From: Pseudorhodobacter wandonensis
Lineage (GTDB): Bacteria > Pseudomonadota > Alphaproteobacteria > Rhodobacterales > Rhodobacteraceae
Length of the DNA stretch: 64,000 nt
Assembly: GCF_001202035.1 (NCBI RefSeq)
Contig: NZ_LGHT01000044.1
Location: forward strand, 1-64,000
Direction: 5' to 3'
Shown: positions 46,028-56,686 of the stretch, piece by piece
Layout: each line of letters begins with the position of its first letter
Position numbering within the stretch: position 1 is the first letter of the stretch
Translations under genes and position numbers: made by a program
The notes under the pieces: model-generated
Told to the model about the DNA's origin: nothing
The model's input: only the letters and a program-made list of their open reading frames with translations
The model's database searches: none

Positions 46028-46201
46028 TTGCAGCACCAATCCAAGGTATTTTGCGCGATTGCTTTGCGGCAGGCTAGCCGACCCTAACTCAACGCCCAAG
46101 CACAAAACAACCATTGCCGCATGACTGGTGCCATGGCTGCGGCTTCGCCCCTAACCGGTTCGCGTTATCCTTGCCCACCGGCAAAAGCGACTGGGATAAA
46201 T

Positions 46202-47014
46202 TCAACTTGCCCGAAAGACAGGTGCCTGTGTACGCAGCATTGCTTCCAGCTCTTGCTTCGCCACAGCTGCATTGGGGACGGCCTGCAAAATTCGCGCCGA
46301 TTTCTGGCCGCGCCTTAGCAGTGCATCATCGACAAGCTTATCATAGGCGACCGGATCGTTGATCTGGATTTCCAGAAACGCCAACAAACGCTTGATCAGC
46401 AAGCGGCCTGCCTTGGGGTCACTATAGACGTCTTCAAAATAGACAACAAAAGGCGAAAGGCCTGCCGCGTCCATCATCTTTGCCAACTCTTGCCGGCGGG
46501 TCATGCACTGGCGCGTGTGTTGCACAGCGCGCTGAATATTCAACGGGTCCAAGACAATCTCACCAGCCTCGATCGCCGGATAGATTTTTTGTGCGGCATC
46601 ACTGCCCCAAGCACCCGTAAGATAGGCGAGCTCTAGCGATATGATACGGTCTGCTTCGCTGTGCCGGTCCAGAATAATATGCCGATACCCCAGCGCAGTA
46701 CTCACCTCCAACAAAACCTCGTTAAAGGCTGGTGACATCAACTCATGGCAATGCTTGACCAAAGGCGTTTTCCCCAGGCTTGCATGCAGGTCCGCCCGCA
46801 GTTGCGCGATATCGCCGGTCTGCGCAAATGCACCGGAAATGTGGCCGTAGATGCGCTCGGTGTTGAAAGGCTCGTGCTGAATGCCTGTGTGTTCGGAAAG
46901 CGTGCTCAGCAATGACGCAAGCGTCGTGCCGCCAGTACGGCGCATCGTCCAGATTACATAGGGATAACTCAAAAACAGCTCCTGAGCGCGTCGGTTGTGT
47001 TTCTTATACATCAT
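46202..47014 (-). CDS. Sulfotransferase-like protein
   Basis: 270-residue protein from the ATG at 47014 (a TTG at 47068 is also open). The N-terminal VIWTMRRTGGTTLASLL resembles the PAPS-binding loop of sulfotransferases, and DRHSEADRIISLELAYLTGAW resembles the 3'-phosphate-binding segment with a trailing TG-x-W. I therefore read it as a divergent PAPS-dependent sulfotransferase. It is divergent from the giant glycosyltransferase gene, sharing a promoter region of about 110 bp, which suggests that it modifies the same glycan. Confidence 0.7.
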   Translation of the reverse strand: MMYKKHNRRAQELFLSYPYVIWTMRRTGGTTLASLLSTLSEHTGIQHEPFNTERIYGHISGAFAQTGDIAQLRADLHASLGKTPLVKHCHELMSPAFNEVLLEVSTALGYRHIILDRHSEADRIISLELAYLTGAWGSDAAQKIYPAIEAGEIVLDPLNIQRAVQHTRQCMTRRQELAKMMDAAGLSPFVVYFEDVYSDPKAGRLLIKRLLAFLEIQINDPVAYDKLVDDALLRRGQKSARILQAVPNAAVAKQELEAMLRTQAPVFRAS

Positions 47015-47123
47015 TCGCGCAAAACGGGAAATAGAAACGTGCGTTTTCGACGATGGCGCTTTACCCAAAGAGTATGTTGCGAAACAACAATTCTATGAAA
47101 TTTGCTCTCAAAGCCGTCACACA

Positions 47124-50100
47124 ATGACAATATCTGCCTCTAACATCCGTTGCGCGCCGCGTATTTCGGTGATTGTCCCGATATACAATGTTGCAGCACA
47201 TGTGGCTGCCTGCATCCAAAGCGTGCGGGCCCAGACCTTGACCGAATTCGAGGTGTTGCTGGTTGATGACGGATCAACCGATGGCAGCGGCGACATTGCG
47301 TTGGCGGCTGCCCAAGGGGACCCGCGCTTTCGCCTGATCCGGCAAGAAAACGCTGGTCTTGCGGCGGCCCGCAACACCGGGTTGGACCACGCAACAGGCA
47401 GCTATATCGCCTTTGTCGACAGTGATGACCGGGTTATGCCCGACTACCTTATGCGGATGTGGCAGGTGCTGGAAGACTCGGGCGCCGATTGGGTGGCCTG
47501 CGCAATTCAATTCAACGCGGCAGACGGCAGCGGCGGCAGGCATTCTGCCATCCACGGCCATGCAGATCTGGGCCAGCATACCGCGCTAAGACGCTATCCG
47601 CTAGACAACTGGTGCGACGTGATTGTCCACTTTCCTTCGGCGTGGAACAAACTTTACCGCCGGTCGCTGATCGAGGGCTTGCGCTTTGATACAGGCATTT
47701 GGTTCGAGGATCATGGCTTCTTCTACCGTGCTGCCGCGCGCGCCGATCACATCCTGCATCTGCCCGAGGCACTGTACCTGCAAACCCGCGGGCGAACAGG
47801 CCAGATCACCACACAAGACGATGAACGTGTTTTCGACCAGTTTGCCGTGCTTGAAACCCTTGGGCGGCAGTTTGACACCGCAACCCGCCCCGGCGGGCAA
47901 ACCGCTTTTGCGCGCATCGCCAGCCGCTTGATCTTTGAACGCAGCACTGTCATCGCAGATGCCGACCGCCGTGCACGCTTTGCCGATGCCGCGCGGATTT
48001 TCTTGCAAAAGCATGGTCTGACATACAGCCCCGACTGGGACGCCGGCATCGGTCGCAGCTGGGCCATAGAGATGGCAGGATCGCTGCCGCTTAGCGTGGT
48101 CCTGAGTTGGGATGGCAAAGATCGCGCAGCGCTTGATCGCAGTCTTGTTGCCCTGCGCGATCAAACCGCGCCAGGCTTTGAGGCATTGATTGTATGCCAA
48201 AGCAAAGCCGCGCGGCGCAGGTTGGTCGCACGCTACCCTGACATGCCAAGCCATTGGCAAACCATATGCGCACCACATAAAGGCGAAGGTGCAGGCTTTA
48301 ACCACGGGCTGGCACAGGCACGCGGAACCTATGTGATGTTTGTTCAAACGGGTGATGCCCTGACACCCTGGACCTTGCTGCAACGCACTGAGGCAATGCT
48401 GCACACAGAGGCCGCGTTTGGCATAACCCAAATGCAACTGGCCCATCGCGATACAGACCAGACCAGCTATCACAATGGTATGCTTGATATGGGGCCGTGG
48501 CCGCTTGGCGCGCCGCCTGCGGGGTTGTCAATGCTGACACCTGCGCAGGCAATCAGCCTTGAAGCCCATTGCAGCGCCAAGATTTTCTTGCGGGCATTCC
48601 TTGGTCTACATCGGCTGGGCTTCACCAGCGGCCCGCGTCCGGATTGGGCGCTGTGTCTGAACGTGGCCCTGCTGGCGGCGCGCGCCACCTATATTCCCCA
48701 TGCAGGCGCATTAATAGCAATGCGCGATGATGGCTTTGAGCGCTGGCACATCCCGTGGGGGGCACTTGCCCTTGCACGCGGACATTCAGCACTTGTGCAG
48801 GCCGTGGGGCGCGTCATGTCACAAGGCAATGCACCACGCTTGCCGGAGGGTTGGCAGCGCAGGTTGTTCGCCCGTGCGCTGCGCGAACAGGTCTATTTCG
48901 GCGACTACACAGGCCGTCTGTCTCGATGGCAAATGCTGGCAGGCGCTGCCTGTACCGCGCTGTGGCACGGCTATGGGGCAAACCGGGATGCCGGTCTTGA
49001 CCCGTTTGTCGGGCCCCGGCTGGCGCGAATGCTGGACCCAATAGGGGTAGTGTTAGGACGTATGGGGCGGATCGGAAGAATCGCAATCAACCGTCGTGCA
49101 TCCGCCACCTTGCCCGCCAAAGAAAGCAGGCCTTTGCACGCCTTTGATTTGAAAGATCACGGGCTGCTGATACTGCGGGCCAAGTTTCATTTAAGCTCCT
49201 ACGCCAATATATATTTTCAAGCTGCAGGACGTGATCAGGTGCTGTTTCACCTGTCGTTGCGCCAAAACGAGGGACTTGCGGTATGCAACAGCCAAGGTCC
49301 GGATGGTCAGTGGAAAGCCGAAATCCGCCGTGCGGTGACGCTGCCTTCAACCAGCGCTGAAGTTACCCTTGAATTTGGCCCGCATTGCGTGCGCGTCCTT
49401 TTGGATGGGGCCGAGATATTTAACCTTGGCACGCAAGGCCAACACAAAGATGCCCGCTTTGCCGAACTGGGGATGATCGAAGGTTTCCACACCAATGGCG
49501 GCTTTATGCCCATCCATTTGCTGCCGCAAATGCCGCAGGCCGCGTTGGTCTTTGACAGCCGCCTTACCCTGCGTTTACGCAGCCCGAGCCCAACCGCCTT
49601 ACGGCATTCGCTGACCTGTGATGCAAACCAGCCGCCTGCCGAGCTAGGCCTCATCACGGCGCCACAGGGCACAGCGACCACTCTGGTTCCAGCCTCGCTT
49701 TGGCGCGACTTGTCCGCAGACAAAGGCCTGACGCTAGAGCTGGTTCAAGGCGCGAGAACGGATCGGTTGACGTTAACCCGCAGCTGCCTTGCCGCGCGGA
49801 TCGAGGCTTTGCTGTTGTTGCCGCTTGCACCAAGTGACAGCACCTTGTGCCTTACCCTGATCGAACACGTCCGCTATGCCAATTTGCGACCATTGCTTTC
49901 GGTGCCCGCGCTGACACATCTGGACAGGCTGGCCGCCCAATATGATGTTCAAAGCTTTGTGAAAGATGACGACGCGGGGCCGATTTCGCAGCCACCCACA
50001 CCACTTACGCCCCCCCCCAGCTTACACGACCCGATTGACCAAGAGGTCGCAAGCGTTGTCGCCCGTCTGGCCCAAAGCCAATCGGTGGCGCCGGCCCAAC

Positions 50101-53100
50101 GGCCTGATCCGCTTGCTGTTTTGGCGCTCATGCAAGTTTCGCCCGCGGCGCAGGCACCCCTGTTTCTAGAGCTTGCCGAGCATTTCTGCACCCAAGGCCG
50201 TGATTTCGAAGGTCTTTTCCAGCTTGCCAAAGCGCGGGGCTTGCTGCCCTTGCCGCATGCAGGCAGCCGCTGGGCGGTTTCCGCTAACCTGCCCTATCTG
50301 GTGGCCGATAAACGCTATCATCAGGCCGCCAAAGACCTGACAACCCTTAAAGAACCCACAACCGACTGGCTGGTAACACCGGCCATCGCATGGGCCGTGC
50401 GTATCTGCATTTCGCAGCCCCAAACACCGGCACGCAGTCGCAGCTATATGTTCGATGCTTTTTGCGCCTTTCTCTGGGCCCGCGTGGACAATTACTGGGA
50501 CCGATTGCACTGCCATGAGCTGACCCGCACCGCCGCTGCACTGATCCTTCAGCGTCACCGCCTGATGCCGGATCAGCAGCAAAATGCTGTGGCCATCTGC
50601 GTACAGATCTATGGCCTGTCACGCCAGTTCTGGGCCGAGCTGGCGGGGGCATCTGATTTGCCATTCGACCTGTTGCAGGCCCAAGCGGCCTTTGCCGTGA
50701 TTGCATCAGATCACGCAGACGCGGCGCAAAAGGACAAGGCGCTGCGCCTGTTCGAGACTGAGAAAGCCGTCGATGCCCCCCGAATGCGCCGCGAACTGTT
50801 TGGCCCCGCAGGCCTACCCGCCGCCAGCGAAGGTGCGATTGCCCCGGCCGATCTGGGCGCTCTGCTCACCCCCAACAGCAATACACTTGGCCGCAATATT
50901 CTGCGGCATATGGCCTTTCCGGGCAGCGCGCCGGTTCAGCCACAGGTCGCCGAAATGGCGCGCACGGCTTTGCCCGATCTTTATCCGCAAACCCCGCGCG
51001 CGCCCTATCTTGAAACCCAACAACATGCGACACAGCAAGCCTTGGCGCTATTGAAAGACCCATCGCAAGATAGCTTGGCGGCGGCCTTGACCGACAGTCT
51101 TGGCCAGATCTCGGATGCAGATTCGCATCATTTGGGGCTGGGTATTGCAGTGTCGATAATAGACGCCTTGCACGATACCAGCCCTGACCGCGCAGAGGTT
51201 TTCTGCGATTGGGTTCGAACAACGGTCACAATGCTTGACAGTATATCCACAGCTGACAGTGCGCAAATTGGCGCCGCCCCGCCTGAAAGCTGGCGTTCCG
51301 CGCCCGCCCTGTACCAACCTTTGCGCCGCCTGACAGATCGTGCCGATTTGCTGCCTGCGGCGCAAGCACTTGTCGATGATCTTGCCATTCCTCTCGCCAT
51401 GTTCCCCGTTGCTGACAACGGTGGCCTGCCTGACGGGCACCCGCTGTTTGACACGATCGTCACCGTGTTTTCCTGTGTGCCATACCTTGATAGCCGCATC
51501 CCCGCTATGCGCGCAGGCTGGCTTGGCCGGCTTGTGGATCTGGGCGTGCCTTATGTTGTGGTTGTCGGTGGCGGGGATGGCACACGAACCAACGACATCG
51601 TGCACCTTGATGCGCCCGATGATTACGAAGGCTTGCCGCAAAAGACCTTAGCCGCCATTAAATGGGTCCATAACAATACCCGCTACGGGCACATGCTGAA
51701 AATCGACGATGATTGCTTTCTGAACGCCCCTCTGTTTTTCCAATCGCTCAGTTACCGCAAGTTCGACTATTACGGTCGATACCTTTATCGTGCCGTTGGA
51801 CAGATGGATCGCAAATGGCATCAAGGCAAATCCAGCTCTCAGCGGGGTCGGCTTGATCTGGATAAATCGCCCGAGCCGAGCGAGTATGCCGATGGCGGTA
51901 CCGGCTATGCCCTTAGCCGCACAGCCATGGCCGCAGCGCTGGAGGCCGCCGATAGCGCCGAAGGGCAGCAACTGATCGCTACGTCGTTTATGGAAGACAA
52001 GATGTTGGGCGACTTGCTGGCGATGCGCGACATCCGGCCAAATGAACAAGACTACCGCATTTCCATGCGCCGCCGAACTTATGGCGCCGCTATCCCTGTG
52101 GCCCTGTGGCACAACAGTTTCCACCCCAGCCAGACCGCGCCTTTGCAGCTGGTGCATCTGGATACCCATCTCGATCAGGCCGACGCGCTGGCACGGCTGG
52201 ATAAACCCGGGCTCTGGCCACGCAAAATCTGGCCCAGCTATCAGGATGTAAAACTGGGTTACCAAAGCAATGCGCTGGAACTTATCAGCACCGAGCAGAG
52301 CGTAGAAAATGCCCGCAATGCAGCGGTGGCCGTGGTGGCCTGCATGCGCAATGAGATGTTCATGTTACCGCATTTTCTGAACCACTACCGCAAACTGGGC
52401 GCCGAGGCATTCCTGATCGCGGACAATTGTTCGGACGATGGCACTTTGGAGTATCTGGCCCAGCAACCCGATGTGACGCTGTTTTCGGTCGATACAGATT
52501 ACAAGTTGTCGCATTACGGCGTCGCGTGGCAACAGGCCATGATGTCGGCCTTTCGCGTCGGGAAATGGTCTTTGGTGGCAGATGCCGATGAACTGCTGGT
52601 TTGGCAAGAAAGGCAATCCCAGACATTGCCAGAACTGCTGAGACAGCCTGCGTTTGCCGATGTCGATGCTGCCCGTATCTTCATGCTTGATATGTATCCG
52701 CAAGGGCCGCTGGAAGAGGCCGATTTTGCCACAGGCTCGCCTTTTGATCAGGCCGGATTTGCCGATAGCGTTCCTTTCTTGTCCAACACATTGACGCATG
52801 GTCCCTATTCGAACCAACCTTGTTGGACCTCGGCACTGCGGCACCGGTTGATAAAAGGTTCTCATCGCAGCCTGTTTGTGGCGCAAAAGCTTGCGTTGCT
52901 GCGCTATCAACCGTGGATGCGGCTTTCTGCGGGGCTGCATTTCGTCGGCGATGTGCGCATCGCCCAGCGCGAGTTGCTGTTCGCCCATTTCAAATATAAC
53001 GCGGATTTTCGACGCAAAGCGCAAGCCGAAGTCATGCGCGGCCAGCACTTCAACGATGCCGAAGAATACCGCAAATACCTCGCCTTGGTTTCAGAAGGGC

Positions 53101-53171
53101 GCAGTGTGATCTTTGACCCGGACCATTCGCAACACTGGTCAACTGTTGATTTCGTCAAACGCAGGTTATAG
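47124..53171 (+). CDS. Giant multi-domain glycosyltransferase with galectin-like module
   Basis: 2015-residue protein from the ATG at 47124. Modules in order: (A) a typical GT2 at about 10-300, with SVIVPIYNVAAHVAACI and DSDD at 99-102; (B) a degenerate GT2-like unit at about 315-560 lacking DxD (FVQTGDAL instead); (C) a galectin-like beta-sandwich at about 675-805, in which His709, Arg713, Val720, Asn722, Trp730, Glu733 and Arg735 match the sugar-binding residues of galectins; (D) a helical region at about 960-1430; (E) a GT31-like domain at about 1440-1690 with DDYEGLPQKTLAAIKW, KIDDDCFLN (Asp1528-1530) and EDKMLGD (Glu1624-Asp1625); (F) a GT92/GT2-like domain at about 1730-2015 with VACMRNEMFMLPHFLNHY and DADE at 1820. 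No membrane helix or signal peptide is evident, so it is probably cytosolic. It likely assembles several linkages of a galactose-containing surface glycan. Confidence 0.85.
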   Translation: MTISASNIRCAPRISVIVPIYNVAAHVAACIQSVRAQTLTEFEVLLVDDGSTDGSGDIALAAAQGDPRFRLIRQENAGLAAARNTGLDHATGSYIAFVDSDDRVMPDYLMRMWQVLEDSGADWVACAIQFNAADGSGGRHSAIHGHADLGQHTALRRYPLDNWCDVIVHFPSAWNKLYRRSLIEGLRFDTGIWFEDHGFFYRAAARADHILHLPEALYLQTRGRTGQITTQDDERVFDQFAVLETLGRQFDTATRPGGQTAFARIASRLIFERSTVIADADRRARFADAARIFLQKHGLTYSPDWDAGIGRSWAIEMAGSLPLSVVLSWDGKDRAALDRSLVALRDQTAPGFEALIVCQSKAARRRLVARYPDMPSHWQTICAPHKGEGAGFNHGLAQARGTYVMFVQTGDALTPWTLLQRTEAMLHTEAAFGITQMQLAHRDTDQTSYHNGMLDMGPWPLGAPPAGLSMLTPAQAISLEAHCSAKIFLRAFLGLHRLGFTSGPRPDWALCLNVALLAARATYIPHAGALIAMRDDGFERWHIPWGALALARGHSALVQAVGRVMSQGNAPRLPEGWQRRLFARALREQVYFGDYTGRLSRWQMLAGAACTALWHGYGANRDAGLDPFVGPRLARMLDPIGVVLGRMGRIGRIAINRRASATLPAKESRPLHAFDLKDHGLLILRAKFHLSSYANIYFQAAGRDQVLFHLSLRQNEGLAVCNSQGPDGQWKAEIRRAVTLPSTSAEVTLEFGPHCVRVLLDGAEIFNLGTQGQHKDARFAELGMIEGFHTNGGFMPIHLLPQMPQAALVFDSRLTLRLRSPSPTALRHSLTCDANQPPAELGLITAPQGTATTLVPASLWRDLSADKGLTLELVQGARTDRLTLTRSCLAARIEALLLLPLAPSDSTLCLTLIEHVRYANLRPLLSVPALTHLDRLAAQYDVQSFVKDDDAGPISQPPTPLTPPPSLHDPIDQEVASVVARLAQSQSVAPAQRPDPLAVLALMQVSPAAQAPLFLELAEHFCTQGRDFEGLFQLAKARGLLPLPHAGSRWAVSANLPYLVADKRYHQAAKDLTTLKEPTTDWLVTPAIAWAVRICISQPQTPARSRSYMFDAFCAFLWARVDNYWDRLHCHELTRTAAALILQRHRLMPDQQQNAVAICVQIYGLSRQFWAELAGASDLPFDLLQAQAAFAVIASDHADAAQKDKALRLFETEKAVDAPRMRRELFGPAGLPAASEGAIAPADLGALLTPNSNTLGRNILRHMAFPGSAPVQPQVAEMARTALPDLYPQTPRAPYLETQQHATQQALALLKDPSQDSLAAALTDSLGQISDADSHHLGLGIAVSIIDALHDTSPDRAEVFCDWVRTTVTMLDSISTADSAQIGAAPPESWRSAPALYQPLRRLTDRADLLPAAQALVDDLAIPLAMFPVADNGGLPDGHPLFDTIVTVFSCVPYLDSRIPAMRAGWLGRLVDLGVPYVVVVGGGDGTRTNDIVHLDAPDDYEGLPQKTLAAIKWVHNNTRYGHMLKIDDDCFLNAPLFFQSLSYRKFDYYGRYLYRAVGQMDRKWHQGKSSSQRGRLDLDKSPEPSEYADGGTGYALSRTAMAAALEAADSAEGQQLIATSFMEDKMLGDLLAMRDIRPNEQDYRISMRRRTYGAAIPVALWHNSFHPSQTAPLQLVHLDTHLDQADALARLDKPGLWPRKIWPSYQDVKLGYQSNALELISTEQSVENARNAAVAVVACMRNEMFMLPHFLNHYRKLGAEAFLIADNCSDDGTLEYLAQQPDVTLFSVDTDYKLSHYGVAWQQAMMSAFRVGKWSLVADADELLVWQERQSQTLPELLRQPAFADVDAARIFMLDMYPQGPLEEADFATGSPFDQAGFADSVPFLSNTLTHGPYSNQPCWTSALRHRLIKGSHRSLFVAQKLALLRYQPWMRLSAGLHFVGDVRIAQRELLFAHFKYNADFRRKAQAEVMRGQHFNDAEEYRKYLALVSEGRSVIFDPDHSQHWSTVDFVKRRL

Positions 53172-53233
53172 CGGTGAATGCAGCTAGCGTTTCAGCTGGC
53201 GCGAGCCAATAGTTCTTCTGTTCGGTCCTCGAT

Positions 53234-53251
53234 CCCGGTGCGATCACCGGG
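53234..53251. terminator. Hairpin between convergent genes
   Basis: A 7-bp GC-rich stem (53234-53240 with 53245-53251) with a 4-base loop, lying in the 86-bp gap between the giant glycosyltransferase and P-type ATPase stop codons. No T-run, so termination is tentative. Confidence 0.4.
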
Positions 53252-53257
53252 CGTTGA

Positions 53258-55153
53258 TCAGGCGGCCTGATTCAAAATTGCATCCCTGTTGGGCGCGACA
53301 TGCAAGGCGCGCAGCGCATTCAAGATAACAGCCACATCGATAGCCTCTTGCAGCAGCGCACCTTGGACAGGGGTCAAATACCCAAAGGCAGCCGCGATCA
53401 TGCCGACAATAGAAAACCCTACCCCGGCCACCACGCTTTCAAGGGCAATTCGGCGCGAGGCCTTTGCGATTTCCATCCCCAAACCAAGCCGGTCTATTCT
53501 GTCGACAAGCAAAACTACGTCGGCAGCCTCTGCCGATGCCGCGGCCCCTCGGGCGCCCATTGCCACCCCTACATCTGCGGCGGCAAGCGCAGGCGCATCA
53601 TTGACGCCATCTCCCACCATCATCACCGGGCCATTCTTGCGCTCTACAAGAACAAGCAGAACCTTTTGGTCCGGCGTCAAACCAGCATGAATGCCGTCTA
53701 GACCAAGACCGTCTGTTACCCGCCTGGCAACCTCGACACGGTCGCCTGTTGCCAGCAAAATGCGCGCGATGCCTTCATGGCGGAGCTTGGCCAGCATATC
53801 GCGCGTGCCCTCTCGCAAGGGATCTGCCATGACAAGATGCCCTATCATCTGTCCATCGACCGCCACGGCCACCAAAACAGAACCAGCAACAAGCGCCGAA
53901 TGATCGCCGGGCTTTTGGCCTATGCGCCCCGCGACAAATCCATCACCACCCACAACGATATTATGGCCGTCGACACGCCCGATAACCCCTTCGCCTGCAA
54001 TCTCGGCAACCTCGGACGGCACCGCCAAATCAATACCCCGCGCCCGTGCAGCCTGAACAACCGCTTGCGCAACAGGATGTTTCGAGGCCTGATCGAGCGA
54101 AGCCGCAAGCCGCAAAATGTCGCTTTCGGCAAAACCCGCGTTGCAATTAATCGCCACGATCTGGGGGCGGCCGTCCGTCAGTGTTCCGGTCTTATCAAGG
54201 ATCAATGTCTGAATGCGCACCATTGCCTCAAGCGGTCTTGCGCCTTTGATCAAAACCCCGAAATGGGCAGCGCGCGACAGGCCCGCAACCAAGGCCACCG
54301 GTACAGCAAGAATAAGCGGGCAAGGCGTCGCCACCACCAAAACCGCAACCGCCCGAATAGGGTCGCCCGTAAACCACCAGGCGGCAAAGGCAATTGCAAC
54401 CGTAACCGCCAAGAACCCCAGCGACCATTGATCCGCTAACCGCGCCATCGGCGCCTTGGACCGCTGCGCCGCTTCAACCAGCCGCACAATCCCGGCATAG
54501 GTGCTTTCCTCGGCCCGGCGAAGCGCGATCAGATCAAACGGCTCACCCGCATTTGTAGACCCGCTCATAGCCTCCATGCCTTGCGACAGGCGCACGGGCA
54601 GCGATTCACCCGTCAGGGCCGAGCTGTCAACAAAGGCGGCAAGCGACGCGATTTTGCCATCCACCGGAACAACATCACCTTTGCGGATCAGCAGCACGTC
54701 ATCTGGCCCAATTTCATCAAGTGAGACCTCTTCCAGCCCGCCGTTTCTGTGCCGCATCGCTATCCGCGGAACCCGCGCCAATAGCGCATGCATTTCGCGG
54801 CGCGCGCGACCTTCGGCAAAGCTTTCCAGAAATGTACCACCGGAATACATCACAGCCACAACCGCGGCGGCCAATTCCTCGCCAAACACCAGCGCGGCCG
54901 TCATCGAAAGTGCCGCGACAATATCAAGCCCAAACTCGCCCCGTGAAAGGCTGCGCAAAATTTCGATTGAAAGCGCCGCCAGCACTGGAACCACCGAGGC
55001 AAACCAAATGACGTTTGCAATATCAGGATAGCCCGAAAAATAGCTGGCCAGCCCCAAACACAAACCCGACGCCGCAACAAGCAAAAGGACGACTTTGAAC
55101 CGATCATTCACCATTTGCAGTATCCAGCCCATTGTTTCCCGCATCCGAAGCAT
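53258..55153 (-). CDS. P1B-type heavy-metal ATPase, P1B-5-like (TPCP motif)
   Basis: Metal-transporting P-type ATPase (631 aa). Visible: actuator TGES (ALTGESLPV), TM4 motif TPCPL with Cys278, phosphorylation site DKTGTLTDG with Asp320, and hinge VGDGVNDAPALAAADVG. There is no N-terminal metal-binding domain and only a short N-terminal membrane region. TPCP in TM4 together with QEAID near the C-terminus (GALLQEAIDVAVIL) fits the P1B-5 group, linked to Ni/Fe export in Sinorhizobium Nia; that assignment is from memory of the motif set. The start is uncertain among ATG codons at 55153, 55144 and 55132. Confidence 0.85.
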   Translation of the reverse strand: MLRMRETMGWILQMVNDRFKVVLLLVAASGLCLGLASYFSGYPDIANVIWFASVVPVLAALSIEILRSLSRGEFGLDIVAALSMTAALVFGEELAAAVVAVMYSGGTFLESFAEGRARREMHALLARVPRIAMRHRNGGLEEVSLDEIGPDDVLLIRKGDVVPVDGKIASLAAFVDSSALTGESLPVRLSQGMEAMSGSTNAGEPFDLIALRRAEESTYAGIVRLVEAAQRSKAPMARLADQWSLGFLAVTVAIAFAAWWFTGDPIRAVAVLVVATPCPLILAVPVALVAGLSRAAHFGVLIKGARPLEAMVRIQTLILDKTGTLTDGRPQIVAINCNAGFAESDILRLAASLDQASKHPVAQAVVQAARARGIDLAVPSEVAEIAGEGVIGRVDGHNIVVGGDGFVAGRIGQKPGDHSALVAGSVLVAVAVDGQMIGHLVMADPLREGTRDMLAKLRHEGIARILLATGDRVEVARRVTDGLGLDGIHAGLTPDQKVLLVLVERKNGPVMMVGDGVNDAPALAAADVGVAMGARGAAASAEAADVVLLVDRIDRLGLGMEIAKASRRIALESVVAGVGFSIVGMIAAAFGYLTPVQGALLQEAIDVAVILNALRALHVAPNRDAILNQAA

Positions 55154-55330
55154 TCAACGTTTCAAATGAAAACAAAAGGCTTTGTCACCATGGTCTACCC
55201 GCAAAGCACATTTTGACGCAGTAATCCGACCTGTCAAATCTTTCAAAATCTGGGGCGGCCTCGGGCAAAGCCAAGGAAAAAAATAAGGCGGTTTGCCAAT
55301 TTCCGACGCAAGAATACCTATAACGCTATG

Positions 55331-56686
<1,356 letters not shown>

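Noticed and set aside
47601-48473. 290-codon minus-strand frame
   Set aside because: Antisense to the giant glycosyltransferase; low-quality composition.
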